This document shows, piece after piece, positions 24,656 through 35,618 of a stretch of DNA of 64,000 nt. Made by a program: the position numbers and the translations under genes. This DNA is from Calliopum simillimum. Taxonomy: Eukaryota > Arthropoda > Insecta > Diptera > Lauxaniidae. The first letter of the stretch is position 1. The number at the start of each line of letters is the position of its first letter. The notes under the pieces were generated by a model. The model made no database searches. It saw only the letters and a list, made by a program, of their open reading frames with translations, and was not told the origin of the DNA. The stretch spans positions 3,720,001 through 3,784,000 of the forward strand of contig OX638369.1 of NCBI GenBank assembly GCA_951812925.1, given 5' to 3'.

Positions 24656-25213
24656 GTGGTCCTGTGTAATCAAGTCTGGTTTCGGGGCAACAGATATGAT
24701 GCCATTCGATCCAGACGTTTTCAGTGACGCTGATTTTGTTAAAGCCGTTGAAGAGAATTTGTTAAATTTTTGTGAGTCAATGTTTCCGAAATAAGTTAAT
24801 TTTGCTTTTTTCTCCATTTGATTGCGTTCAATTTCATATTTTCCCATTTTTAGCCGATTTTCTAAGGGTGCCCCACAAAAATTTTTTTTTGTCAAAAATG
24901 ATCAACTCACTATTTTTTTGATATAATTTTTCCAACTGACGAAATCAATTTACGAAGTTAGTTTATTGACTGTTTTTTATTGCTTGTATAGTACTAATGA
25001 AAGTACCAACGCGCTTTTTTCTAAATTGAAGTATGATAATTTTATATTGAACTAATTAAACAGTCATTTTTGCAATTTTTCAACAACAGACGAAAGCAAG
25101 TGTTAACATGGAAATTGATTACATATGTTTCGGCTACTTCCACATACATATTCATATATTTTCATATATAAACATGTATATAGCCTCATCAGATCAGTTT
25201 TAGTTAAATCTTG

Positions 25214-25299
25214 CCAGAAACCGTACTCGAACCCGTGACTCCGGTTTTTCTAATGAAAGAGAACGCGGTGCTTAAGCGATTGTGCTATAGGCCACGAGT
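25214..25299 (-). repeat. tRNA-like sequence
   Basis: On the minus strand GTGGCCTATAGCACAATCG resembles an A box and CACGGGTTCGAGTACGG a B box, about 50 bases apart, longer than in most standard tRNAs but possible with a long variable arm. Acceptor stem pairing is not convincing. It could be a SINE head or a tRNA relic. Confidence 0.35.
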
Positions 25300-25545
25300 A
25301 AACTCTCTGAGCAGGATCGCCATTATGCATAACTCATAAGGCTCACTAGCGCCGTCTGTTGTGAAAAATTGCCAAATTGTTAGTTGGTAACACACTCTGG
25401 TTTTGAGACATGCTACGCTAGCTACAATTAAATCAATTTACTTTTTTCACCAATAGTTATATGTTTACATAATATACATTTGGTCAAAAGTTATGAGTCT
25501 AAAAACAAAACGGTGCCCACACCCGGTACCCTTCCCCCATCTTTA

Positions 25546-28121
25546 CTATAAAAAGAACACCAAAAGTTTTGCAAGAACATAATATTTATTTTTCAATGTA
25601 TATATGTGGTTGGATTGAATTTATAAGTATATGTGAGACTCCAAAGGTATCTTGTCTTGATAATTGATAATTGAACTTCGATATCTAAATATTTATAAAA
25701 ATTTTCAATTTACGATTTCAAAATGTCATAACTCAGTAAATTTTTGTAATTTTACAGTGATCATTTTATACAAAATAATAGAAAATGCAAAAAAGCTGGC
25801 GTATCATATACATTTTATATAAGTAGTTGTTGTGTAGAAAATTTTGTGAATATTTATATAAAGCGATTAAAAATTTAGGCAATAAAAAAGAGGTTGAAAT
25901 TGGTTTATACAGTTTTGCAATAATATAAGGACTTAATTTCATAACAATGTTTTTTCCAATTGGGGTGAATTTATATCTTTTTTTGCTTGTGTATGCTAGT
26001 AAATGGTTAAGAGCTGCTGCGGTTCTGGCATGAAACACGTCAAAACCAAGCGGAACCGACTACCAGCGGCGACGACAACTAAAATTTAACTACATAAATA
26101 AAATACAAGTGAAAAACGGATTAAGTTACAGTTTTTTTTTCGCCACAACTGTTACTGTTGATAATGTTGTTGCGCTATCCTTATAGTTTTTCTGCATTTT
26201 CTCCCCACCCATAATTTAACACCCGCTGATCTTTGTCCTTATGCAACGACGTTAACTGTGTGTTCACTGTAGTGTCCACCACCAAAGACAAATTAAATTA
26301 AATTAAAAATTCCTAAAATGTGGAAAAATAGCAAAATTAAGAACTTATGCGTCGCAGCTGAACTTTGGTGGGGGAGGGGAGAAGTCAGGCGTGTCAGTGT
26401 ATAGTCGCGCTAGTAGGTGCCCTTTCACCATTTATGCTTGAGTTGACAGCCTGGAACACAGTAGCGAGCAGCGTTTGTTACATAGAAAAATAAAGTTTTG
26501 CGGTTGTCATGGTTGTTGGTTAAAGTTGCAACATTGATGATAAAGTAATTTCTATCGTTTCCTCCCTGGTCTGTTATTCACTACAAGGGGGGACCAAATT
26601 GAATTTATTTAATTATGAAAAATATAAATGCATCGTTAATAAAATATTAACCACATACATATGTATAATGTTTTCGGGTTTATTATTGCATTCGTAGTTA
26701 CGATGTTTCCCTAATGGGCAGGTGGAGGGGGGGGGGGTGGCTGCAGCTGGCCTGTTGATCAGCCACCGTATCTTTCCAGTTTTGGTAAGCAGTACCTACA
26801 TATATTGTCGATTTTTCTGTGCTGTATAGCAGTGATGTTCCAAGCATATGCCCTCGAGCACTTTAGCTTTTGTGCTTAAAAGCTTTTCATATACGTAATT
26901 CTTCACAGATAAGCTTTTAATTGCATTAGTAGTTGTGCAGATCTGCGTACTTGCTTGCAGATTATGCAAAATATAAAAGCTTTCAAAGAGATTTTATACA
27001 TTGATAAGATGCGCAAGTATTCACTTTGGTTATCACTGTTGTAGAGCTTAAGATTTCCAACAAAAAAGGCGCAGATACTTTTTATCATACGATTTACCGT
27101 TTTCAACAAAAACCTTTCGAAACGAATAGTAATTTTAACTTCAACAACTTCGCAATGTTACTAATAAATCAAAAATACTTTTTTGAAATGTCGAAAAATC
27201 TGCCAATTCAACATTTATAATAAAAGTTTATGAAAATTATTCTTAAGCCAATACCATTGGAAACTTTTTCACTTAACTGGCAAACACTCGCTTAGTTGCA
27301 GAAATTAAATCCATTAAAAACTCTTTGAAAACCATTACATACTCATGCCATCATCAATGAAAATGGCCAAAAGTAAACTGTTAAAAGTCAAAATATTTAT
27401 CAGTTAAAAGGCAAAAATATATGATATATGTATGTATGTATGCAGCACTGCAATGTGTAAGCACTTTGGTATGAGAAATTCGGGTTCGGGGGCGAATCGG
27501 CTTCGCAAAGACGAGTGAGTGTTGATGTCGAAAGTCAAAAACTGACGATTCATTGGAAAACTTTATTTTCTAACTCGTATCAATATCGATTCAATTACAA
27601 AGATTAAAAGCGTCGGTTAAGTTGGTGAAATTTGAAAATCTCATGATGATGGGCTGAATTTAAGCACACACACATACACTCAAACATATATGTACAACTA
27701 TATTGTGCAAGCAGGATGCTTTCACGTATGCCATAGTCCTTCATATACCCATCCTCGCTAACTAGTAAAAATGCAGATAAAAATAAAATGTAAAAAGAAA
27801 TTAAATCCTTTTACTTTGCTTTAGCGGATGGTGCTCTTAATGTCGACTTACACTGTGCAACATGTTATAATCAAACAGTACTTTAGTTGAGACCCAAAAT
27901 AACATTGGTTTACAAATGATTAAAATATTTTTCAACTGTAGGTGCCACTATCCATTTCCTATGTAAAATCTGCTGCTGATTCCGAAAATCACATTATTTT
28001 TTGATTTCTTTCACTTCGTTTTCGAGACATCGGTCATTTTCGGTTTTTGCACCATAAAAGGATGGTTCCACTTAATTGCAAATATCTCAAGATCCAAGAT
28101 CTATTTTTAAACACACTACTA
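25546..28121. other. Intergenic DNA without a recognised gene
   Basis: Contains a G run (about 26725-26740), a TATG microsatellite near 27425-27445, and a repeat at about 27940-28110 whose inverse relative lies at 41310-41395. A fragment at about 27040-27130 resembles the 10.4-kb foldback family. No exon with coding composition was found. Confidence 0.3.
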
Positions 28122-29039
28122 GGTGTACAAATATGAAACCGGTAGTTTTTATTTAAAAAAAACACGTTTATTTTGCGAAAATGGTTCCAAATTTAATCTT
28201 CAAAGTAATTCCCCTCGCTAGCTACACATCTTTCCCATCTTTCAGGCAATTTATGGATTCCTCGCCAAAAAAATTTTTCGTTTTTTGAGGCTATCCATTC
28301 ATCGAGCCATTTTTGCACTTCCTCGTAAGAATTGAAGTGCGAATCGTTGAGTGCGTGACCCATCAATGAAAACAAATAGTAATCGGACGGCGCCAGGTCC
28401 GGTGAGTACGGCGGGTGGGGCAGGGGCTCCCAGTTGTACGATTCTACCAAGTTTTTATTGACCGCTGCTCGATGTGGCGATGCGTTGTCATCTTGGAATA
28501 CAATTTTGTCATGGCGAAGTTAAAATTCGGGCCTCTTCTGACGTATAGCACGGCTCAAAGCGATCAATTGTTGATGGTAGCGTGCACCAGTAACTGTTTC
28601 ACCTGGTTTTAGTAGCTCATACCAAATAACACCACGCTGATCCCAGAAAATACACAGCATTGTCTTTCGGCCGAAGCGATTTGGTCTTGGCGTTGATTTG
28701 GGTCGTTGGCCGGGGCTCAAATATGATTTTTTTCGTTTGGGATTGTTGAAATAAATCCAATTTTCATCGCCAGTGATGATTCGATGGAGAAAACCTTTTC
28801 TTTTCTTTAAATGGAAACAGAAAATCAATGCTTCCCGCAAATGAGAGTTTTCAGGCACAAAATTCGACATCTTTACGAGCGGAAAAAATGCGTTGTTGTA
28901 TGAAACTTGACAAATTGTGAACTGAATATTGTTGACAGATGACAGAATGAACAATTAAGACATTTGGTACGGTTCGGGAACTCATACATATACGGCTATC
29001 GACCGCTAGATGTCATTACCGGTTTCATATTTGTACACC
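28122..29039 (-). mobile_element. Mariner-like element, internally deleted and frameshifted
   Basis: Inverted ends (28122-28144 and 29017-29039, beginning GGTGTACAAATATGAAACCGG) are flanked by TA on both sides (28120-28121, 29040-29041), the mariner target duplication. At 918 bp it is shorter than an intact mariner. The transposase on the minus strand keeps the first catalytic block (TGDENWIYF) and the third (PHPPYSPDLAPSDYYLF) but lacks most of the N-terminal DNA-binding half. Confidence 0.85.
28193..28954 (-). pseudogene. Mariner transposase pseudogene (D34D type)
   Basis: Two minus-strand frames cover one broken gene. The first (down from 28954) carries FLHRIITGDENWIYFNNPKRKK and ends in a stop after RQKRPEF. 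The second (down to 28193) carries NWEPLPHPPYSPDLAPSDYYLF and continues to the normal C-terminus. The switch lies at about 28450-28530, near where the second catalytic Asp should be, so a small indel disrupts the catalytic core. The paired helix-turn-helix region is missing by deletion. It differs in sequence and ends from the 59.6-kb mariner and so belongs to another subfamily. Confidence 0.8.
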
Positions 29040-29174
29040 TATTATTTGTCAAATTAAAGGTAATTATATTACGTATAAATGATATTCACTTCACTTTTGG
29101 TGAAACTATGGAAAGTCGTTCAAAATAGTCCTAGGAGTCTTACAATTTTCGGTGTTCTATCGATTTCCGCACAC

Positions 29175-29410
29175 CTTGATAAGTTTCACCTACTGAGTCG
29201 AATAAGCCATGTCCTTCTGTCCGTCTGTCTGTTGAAATAATTTAAGTATTTTTTTTGAGCAAGATAATTCGATGAAATATATTACACTTCCTTTGTCGTA
29301 AAAGTTTGCTCGTAGGATGGAAAATGGACATGCCTATCACCCATACAAAAAAAAAAAAATATTCTAAACGCAATATTAGAGCATTATTCGCGATAACGCA
29401 ACCAAATACC
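29175..29410 (+). repeat. 3'-truncated relative of the Helitron-like repeat
   Basis: Matches the first third of the 1714-2454 element, including CATGTCCTTCTGTCCGTCTG, the TTCGATGAAAT block and the ACCCATACAAAAAAA stretch. It stops before the hairpin and CTAG end and runs into a TAA microsatellite at about 29418-29447. Confidence 0.55.
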
Positions 29411-29414
29411 CAAG

Positions 29415-29417
<3 letters not shown>

Positions 29418-29446
<29 letters not shown>

Positions 29447-29447
29447 C
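29418..29447. repeat. (TAA)n microsatellite
   Basis: About nine to ten uninterrupted trinucleotide units. Confidence 0.85.
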
Positions 29448-29809
29448 GAGTTTAGCTACTGCAGCTAATAGCCTTCTTAGCCAATTAGCAAAAAAGGCCA
29501 TAAATTAAATTTTTAGCTTTTTATAAAAATTTGTGAAATAATGGATAAAAAACCATGCAAGTTATATTTTGTTTTGTATCCCGTAGCTATATCACACTTT
29601 CACAACATACCGCTCTAGCCTATATGTACATAAATATGTAAGAGTATTTTCATACACCTGCATATAAATATTCATACAAATCAAAGATGGGATGTTTGAA
29701 AAAATTTAACCCTGCATGCTGTTTGGCTCGGACAATACACTAACAAAAAACATGCAAATACACAAAATATAACAAAAAAAAAAATCGTTCTAAATGATGA
29801 CAAAGACAG

Positions 29810-31195
29810 TTAACTATAGTTATTTTTCAATCTAAGTTTGAGTTGACCTTTTGACAAGTTAACATTATAAAATTCACAATTATTGACAAGGGTTGTCATT
29901 CGATTAAAAGGAGCTGAAAACATATAATTACTTCTGCTAACCGGCTGATAAAATAATTGCGGAGAATTTCGATCGCTTCTCCGATTCAAATTGAAAAAAA
30001 TATAGTTAAAAAGCTCTGGAGCAGCAAGGGACCCAGTGATAAGTTGGTGCAAATAAAGAATATCTGCATTATCTCTGCGTTCCCGTAGAGACTGCATTTT
30101 AAGTAGCTTCAAACGATCCTCATAAGGAGGAAGATTTGAAGAATCAACCCAATTTAGGCCATTCAGAGCAAATCGAATAAAATTTTTTTGGATTCTTTCG
30201 ATTCTATCAATATGAACATTATAAAATGGTGACCAAACTTGACTAGCGTACTCCAAGTGAGGACGCACAATCGTATTATATAAAGTTATCGTTACTAATG
30301 AATTATTAAATTCTTTGGCCCACCTTTTTATAAAGCCAAGCAGAGAAGCTGCTTTCTTACATATTTGATTTATATGTTCATTAAATGTTATTTTGTCATC
30401 AAAATAGACACCTAGATCTTTTACAAAATACACACGACAGATGTTTTTGTCTTTCAATACATAATCATATTTTATATTGTTTTTCTTCCTAGAAAACGTT
30501 ACTGTTTGACATTTATCAGGATTTAGATGCAAGTTATTTTTAAAGCACCACGTTTCAAATGATTTCAAATCAGACTGAAGCATAACAGTATCGTTATTTT
30601 CCCTCACGGACTTGAAAATTTTCATATCATCCGCGTAAATTAGCAAATTAGAGTTTTTAATGATATGGGTTACATCATTTATAGCCAAGATAAATAGTAA
30701 TGGTCCTAGGTGACTACCTTGTGGGACACCTGAAGTCGCCGTAAAGGAAGAAGATAACACTTTACGAAATCTCACTTGATATGATCGATCTAATAAATAA
30801 GATTCAATCCAGCCAATGAAGATGGAAGGAAATCCAAGTTTTTCTAATTTAAACATAATTAAACTATGTGGTAGCTTATCAAATGCTTTACTAAAGTCTG
30901 TGTAGACGCAGTCAACTTGGCAGCCAGAGTCTAGTGAACTCAAAGCAAAAGAAGAAAAATCAAGAAGGTTCGAGGTTGTAGATCTACCATTAACAAATCC
31001 ATGCTGACGTGTTGAAATGATTTCACTGCAGTGGACTTTGACTTGATCATAGATAATCTTTTCAAAAAGTTTAGGAATTACCGATAACTTAGCTATTGGT
31101 CGATAGTTAGGCACATCACTTTTACATCCCTTTTTAAATATTGGACTTATAAACGATTTTTTCCATTTTGAATAAGTCGGCAAACAGCTCGGCAA
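29810..31195 (-). pseudogene. Reverse transcriptase part of LINE ORF2
   Basis: The frame runs 461 residues with conserved reverse transcriptase blocks in order: PNYRPIAKLSVIPKLFEKII, QHGFVNGRSTTSNLL, DFSKAFDKLPH, TSGVPQGSHLGPLLF and the catalytic YADD in LLIYADDMKIF, followed by the thumb and a C-terminal region. It begins at SKWKKSFISPIFKKG with no native start; the N-terminal motifs of the domain are missing. It is in a different frame from the endonuclease upstream, so no single protein can now be made. Confidence 0.85.
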
Positions 31196-32417
31196 TAATT
31201 TTAGGGTTATTTGTATACCCTTCCGATGCCTTGAATTCAGACGGAAACCCGTCCGATTTTTTTTTAGAATTAATAAAACCCCAAAAGTTTTTGGGGTCTT
31301 GTAAAATATTCAACTTCATTTTATTCATATAATCATAATAGGCTGAAGCTGATTTCAATTTAAATTCCTGAAACAAACGATCGTATGTCTCAAGGTCATT
31401 TTGATTTTGACTGCTGACGTATTTTTTCCAAGCTCTATTTCGACAATTTCGTATACATTTCAACTCTTTCGAATACCAGGGGTATGACGAATTATCGAGT
31501 TGTTTTATAGTACGTGGTACAGACAATGATATTGCTGAAGATAGTTCACTGTAAAAAAAGTTAATACAGGTATCTAGACAATTGTCATTGAAAACATTTA
31601 GCATATTGTTTAGCTTGTTTTCCAAAATAGCATTCAGCTTCACAAAGTCAGCTTTTTTAAAATTATATTCAAAAATTTTAGTCGGTGAATTTGATTCAAG
31701 TAAATTATTATTGTCGATTTGAAATAAAATACTCAATGGAGGATGATAGGCATCAACCACAGATAGGGCATGGAAAGCATTGTCGACTACGATATTGTTA
31801 CTATCGGTAGCCAAAACTAAGTCAAGTTGTCGCCCATGACAATTTTTTATACAACTAACTTGTTGTAAATTAGTTAAAATTTCATCAACAAAAATATGTT
31901 GTTGTCGAGTTGTGGGATTAGACACATACGAATATGTGTCATCCTCAGATAAAGTCCATTTAAGGCCAGGCAAATTAAAATCACCCAACAATAAAATGTC
32001 GTCGTTATCGTTGAGTTCACTGATGATTCTATCTACGGCCTGTGACAGATTGTCATAGACGTCAATAATACTATCAGGAGGTATATAAGCGTTTAAAATG
32101 TATAAGAAAGATTTTTTAAGCAAAACTTTAACGCAGATAATCTCCAAATCAGGCGCACAAGGTATTTCGAAGAGTGAACTAGTCAAATAATTTTTAATAG
32201 CTATAAGTACACCTCCACCAACAGAGGAGAAATCATCCTTATATCTATCCCTTCTAAAAACATTAAAAGTATGGTCAAACAGCTCTGAACTCAGTATATT
32301 TTTGTTTAACCAAGTCTCAGTAAAAATAATAATATCATCAGAGAAATTCTGAGTTTCTAAAAAAACTTCATGCGTCTTAGACCGTAGACCCCTTACATTT
32401 TGATAATAAAGGGACAA
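31134..32417 (-). pseudogene. APE-type endonuclease part of LINE ORF2
   Basis: About 427 residues with endonuclease blocks YYQNVRGLRSK, IIIFTETWLN, GGGVLIAIK and LLGDFNLPGLKW, then DAYHPPLSILF, consistent with an APE-like nuclease that nicks target DNA. The frame has no ATG near its beginning and is open back through the end of ORF1, in the -1 frame. It ends prematurely shortly after ELFADLF, where the linker to the reverse transcriptase has been deleted. Confidence 0.85.
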
Positions 32418-32422
32418 TCTAC

Positions 32423-33361
32423 TTAGTTTTTTGGAATTGAACGCTGAGTATTTTTGGAAGTCTTATTGTTGTGCTTGGGCTTAAACTCAGATATATTATC
32501 AACCCATAGGCTTGAATTGATAAGTGCATCGAAATTACAAGAAGCCACTGTAATAGTAAATGAACCATGCGATGGTTTATTACCAATTTTTTTACAAGAT
32601 AGAAAGGCATCGGAAGGAATTATATTATTTTGACTTATAAAATCTTTAATATTGTCAGTTGTTGTGTCGGGGTGCAAGCGCGAAATGAAAATTGTCCTTG
32701 GTCTAGGTAAAGTCCTCAAAGAAATTGGAGGGTCAGCGGTAACAAACGCGTCGATAGCTTGCTCGGGTTGAGATGCTAATGGACGATCATTAGTTGAAGG
32801 AATTAATTGGGTATTGCATGAAGTGAGGGCCTGATTACTAGGCTGAGCTGTTGAATTATTGGCTTCGTCCCCACTCACAATGATTAAATTTTTGCGAACT
32901 TTTCTCTTTGTATTCCTTTTTTTCTTTTTTAAAGGAATGGGAGATTTAGGAGAAGAGGTCAGTGAAACCCCGGGTGCTTCAGTTATAACTTCATTGAAAG
33001 CCACAGTTTCATTAATAACTTTCTCATTTATGGTTACATCCATAGAAGGAGCAACGTCATGATAGTTGGAAATAATATCTTTGAATTTAGAATTCAAATC
33101 GTTCAAATTTTCCGCAAATATCATAATCTTTTCGAAAAAAGACGAGGGAGAAGTTGTTCGACAAGAAACACAGTACCACTGAAGCCCTGAACGCGGAGAA
33201 TTAATCACATCAGTTATAGAATTAGAAAAACCCACACAAGATGCATGAAACATCTGTTCGCATGGACCTGAGCAAGGAAACATTGCGTGTAAAATGTTAT
33301 GGTTTTGACATTTTACACCCAATGAACATTCTACAAGATTATCCGAAGAGAAATAATCCAT
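32423..33361 (-). CDS. LINE ORF1 protein with PHD-like finger
   Basis: 312 residues from an ATG. Residues 12-67 form a C4HC3 pattern (C12, C18, C30, C34, H39, C42, C64, C67), a PHD-like zinc finger seen in ORF1 of some CR1-group elements. A basic stretch (KKKKRNTKRKVRK, about residues 143-155) may bind nucleic acid. Residues from about 218 (PRPRTIFISRLHPDTT) resemble an RRM-like fold. The frame ends at TAA directly after the heptamer A AAA AAC. Its job would be RNA binding and chaperoning in the retrotransposition particle. Confidence 0.8.
   Translation of the reverse strand: MDYFSSDNLVECSLGVKCQNHNILHAMFPCSGPCEQMFHASCVGFSNSITDVINSPRSGLQWYCVSCRTTSPSSFFEKIMIFAENLNDLNSKFKDIISNYHDVAPSMDVTINEKVINETVAFNEVITEAPGVSLTSSPKSPIPLKKKKRNTKRKVRKNLIIVSGDEANNSTAQPSNQALTSCNTQLIPSTNDRPLASQPEQAIDAFVTADPPISLRTLPRPRTIFISRLHPDTTTDNIKDFISQNNIIPSDAFLSCKKIGNKPSHGSFTITVASCNFDALINSSLWVDNISEFKPKHNNKTSKNTQRSIPKN
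32426..32432 (-). promoter_or_regulatory. Candidate -1 ribosomal frameshift heptamer A AAA AAC
   Basis: Read on the minus strand in the ORF1 frame the bases are CCA AAA AAC TAA. This is the canonical X XXY YYZ heptamer in the right phase, directly before the ORF1 stop. Slipping back one base continues with CTA AGT AGA TTG into the endonuclease frame, which is open there. A downstream pseudoknot or stem was not established. Confidence 0.5.
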
Positions 33362-34018
33362 TGAGAAAGAAAAAAATATTTTTTAAAAGATATAAAAACT
33401 AAAAAATTTTTTTGAACCGCTGCACAGTGGGGCAGATTCTGTCAATACCTGGCGATAATTCAAAAAATTAAATGTTATTTCAGAATATCCTTTTATATTG
33501 GTTGAGTACAATATTAACCAACGTACTATTTGCCATTTTTCAAATGACTTGTAACAAACCCATTTCATCACTACAGCACGCCAAACTTTAACTTTGTAGA
33601 CTGAAATAATTTTTATAAGTAATTTCCATATCAATCAAAGCAGTTTTTTGCTAAAGTTTATTAACATTTAATATTATTTGACCATGGAGCTTTCATCTTC
33701 AGGTATGTAACCGTATATAAACATGTTTTTTTCCTTAAAAATGTTTACACATTTAGGTAGGCAAGTTAAATAAAATGGAGAAGAAAAATTTTACGAAATT
33801 AAATATATAATAGATAATTTAATTGGGGTCCAAGCCTTTCCAAGCATTAGTAATGGTTCAAAAATATTCCGTTAAGTATTGCCTTCTAGAAGCGACAAGA
33901 AAATTTTGCTACTTTTTGCTACTTTAAAATTTAACTCGATTTTTAGAACGTAACCTAAAATAAAATATTTTTTCTTGCATTGCCGACATAATTCAAAATT
34001 TCTAATTTTGTTTTACAA
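33362..34018. other. LINE 5' UTR and flanking DNA
   Basis: The first few hundred bases above 33361 are probably the 5' UTR of the retrotransposon. No terminus was resolved. The rest is AT-rich. Confidence 0.3.
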
Positions 34019-34171
34019 ATGGCCTCTAACTTATTATTTGTCACGAGACAAGAACTTATAAACATTATGTATAGTTCTGGACAGGATAGTTTTGAACAGC
34101 AATTCGGTTTTTTGTTAAAACAGATGGAAAAGAGGACAGGTGGTCATCACGAGCACTTAAGTAAGAAATGA
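34019..34171 (+). CDS. Small ORF or exon, unidentified (50 aa)
   Basis: ATG-initiated frame whose product begins MASNLLFVTRQELINIMYSS and contains SFEQQFGFLLKQMEKRTGG. The composition is more protein-like than the flanks. A donor-like GTAAGA occurs near its end (34161-34166), so it could be a first exon that splices onward rather than ending at TGA. No family is recognised; it may also belong to a mobile element. Confidence 0.2.
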   Translation: MASNLLFVTRQELINIMYSSGQDSFEQQFGFLLKQMEKRTGGHHEHLSKK

Positions 34172-34184
34172 TCTCATTTCAAGA

Positions 34185-34700
34185 CCCAATATTGGTCAAA
34201 ATACCTGAAAGCGTGTCTCTTAATTTCCTATCAGAGCTGACTTTTACTATTCATAGCAATTGTACCAAATTTGCTTCGATTATCTCAGAAAGCACTCTCA
34301 ATATAGAGTTTTTATGATTTTGCTTGTATGGGAGGTACCACGCCCTCTTGTCCGAATTCGCTAATTTTCCTACCAGAGTTTACCTATACTATTCGTAGAA
34401 AGTGTACGAAATTTGGTTTGATTATCTCAGATAGTACCCTCAGTATAGTTTGTAAGACTTTGTTTGTATGGGTGGTACCACGCCCTCTTATTCGAATTTG
34501 CAAATTTTCCTATCAGAGTTTACCTACATTATTGGTAGCAAGTGTGCGAAATTTGGTATGATTATCTCAGATGGTACCATCAGTATAGAGTTTTTAAGAT
34601 TTGGCTTGTATGGGAGGTGCCACGCCCTCTTGTTCAAATTCGACCAAATTTTGTTGAAAGCTTAAGTGATCCATCCTTAGTATGTATATGTAATTTGGTT
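34185..34700 (+). repeat. Minisatellite of Helitron-like repeat, about 140-bp units
   Basis: Three units each carry a variant of GGAGGTRCCACGCCCTCTTG at about 34331, 34470 and 34615, preceded by a TTTGGTTTGATTATCTCAGA-like block. The same unit forms the interior of the 41.4-kb copy. The Helitron-like 3' hairpin end is not present. Confidence 0.6.
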
Positions 34701-34979
34701 GCAGTGCGTAGCTCCGTTTATTTGATGCCACATATGAGAGCTCCTTGCCCCACTGTGCGCTGGCTAAAAGGGGTTAAGAACTGAACAACAACAGCAGCAC
34801 AAAAGAGAAAAACGTACACTTGTAATCGCAAAGGAGAAAAATAAAATATGTATGTTATTATTCAGTTGTCAATATATCAAAACTGAATTTTAAATATTGA
34901 TTCTTTAATTTAATTATATAGGATCTTGTTAAATCACACGAAAAAAAAATAAATTATCAACCGGCAAACAAAATATAAG

Positions 34980-35009
34980 TTTTTTTTTTTATTTTTTTTT
35001 TTTTTTTTT
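34980..35009. repeat. Poly(T) tract
   Basis: About 28 T with one interrupting A. Confidence 0.8.
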
Positions 35010-35384
35010 GTTACTAACAAAGCATTAACATGCATATGTACATGTATATATGCATGCAAAGTAAGATGTTGAGCAGAAACAACAACAACACTGTTGATGA
35101 ACTTCGCGAAGCACAAAAAGAAATGCAAAACAAGACGAAAATGCGCGCACTTACTTTGTGATTTTTAATGCTTTGTTAATTTGGTATTAAAAACAAACAC
35201 ATTTAATATAAAACAACTTAACGAAAATACGAAAATATTCACCAAGTTAGTTTAAATTATAAATTAGTATGATTAGATTAAAATCACGAGTTATTAAACA
35301 CAAAATATTTAACATTAATCAGTTTAAAATTACATGCAAAATACACACATCCGACACCGACTATGTTACGAGATCAACTGATAG

Positions 35385-35618
35385 CAAGCAAAAGCTCTGA
35401 GCAAAAACGAGGTGTGTTGAGACAAGAGGGCGTAGTATCTCCCATATAAGCAAAAGATTGAGAATGATATAATGGAAGCGTTTTTTGGGATAGTCCAACC
35501 AATTTTCTGCAAAAAAGGGCGAAATCGGACAAGTGTCTCTCGTGCAACCACAATTTTCAAAGTACTGCACTGAAGGAAATTTAATTTTTGGGCAGGCCAA
35601 AGGTAACACCCTTACTAG
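35385..35618 (+). mobile_element. Helitron-like element, copy 3 (5'-truncated)
   Basis: Shares with copy 1 the AAAGCTCTGAGCAAAAA region, the GACAAGAGGGCG unit and the 3' end: a hairpin (TTTGG...CCAAA near 35586-35601) followed by ACACCCTTA and terminal CTAG at 35615-35618 with T after it. Confidence 0.6.

Larger units (their letters stand above)
20580..25538. mobile_element. Possible 5-kb element with GGGGAAG...GGGCACC termini
   Basis: The left end GGGGAAGATTACCG and a nearby GGGTGTTGGCACC resemble the inverted right end, where GGTGCCCACACCCGGTACC runs into CTTCCCCC at 25531-25538. Further copies of TGTGGGCACC lie inside the left end near 20963 and 20987. This could be one large repeat-rich element later filled by the hAT element and foldbacks, or chance similarity between relatives. 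No encoded protein or target duplication supports it. Confidence 0.3.
29810..33361 (-). mobile_element. Non-LTR retrotransposon (CR1/jockey-like), internally deleted
   Basis: Minus-strand order: ORF1 (zinc finger plus RRM-like), endonuclease, reverse transcriptase. All three are largely open, so the insertion is fairly young. The coding part spans about 3.55 kb. A 5' UTR probably continues beyond 33361 and a short 3' UTR lies below 29810; neither boundary nor a target duplication was resolved. ORF1 and the endonuclease frame are linked by a -1 frame overlap, and a deletion separates the endonuclease from the reverse transcriptase. The SGVPQG and YADD blocks place it among CR1/jockey-group elements; the clade is not certain. 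Confidence 0.85.
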
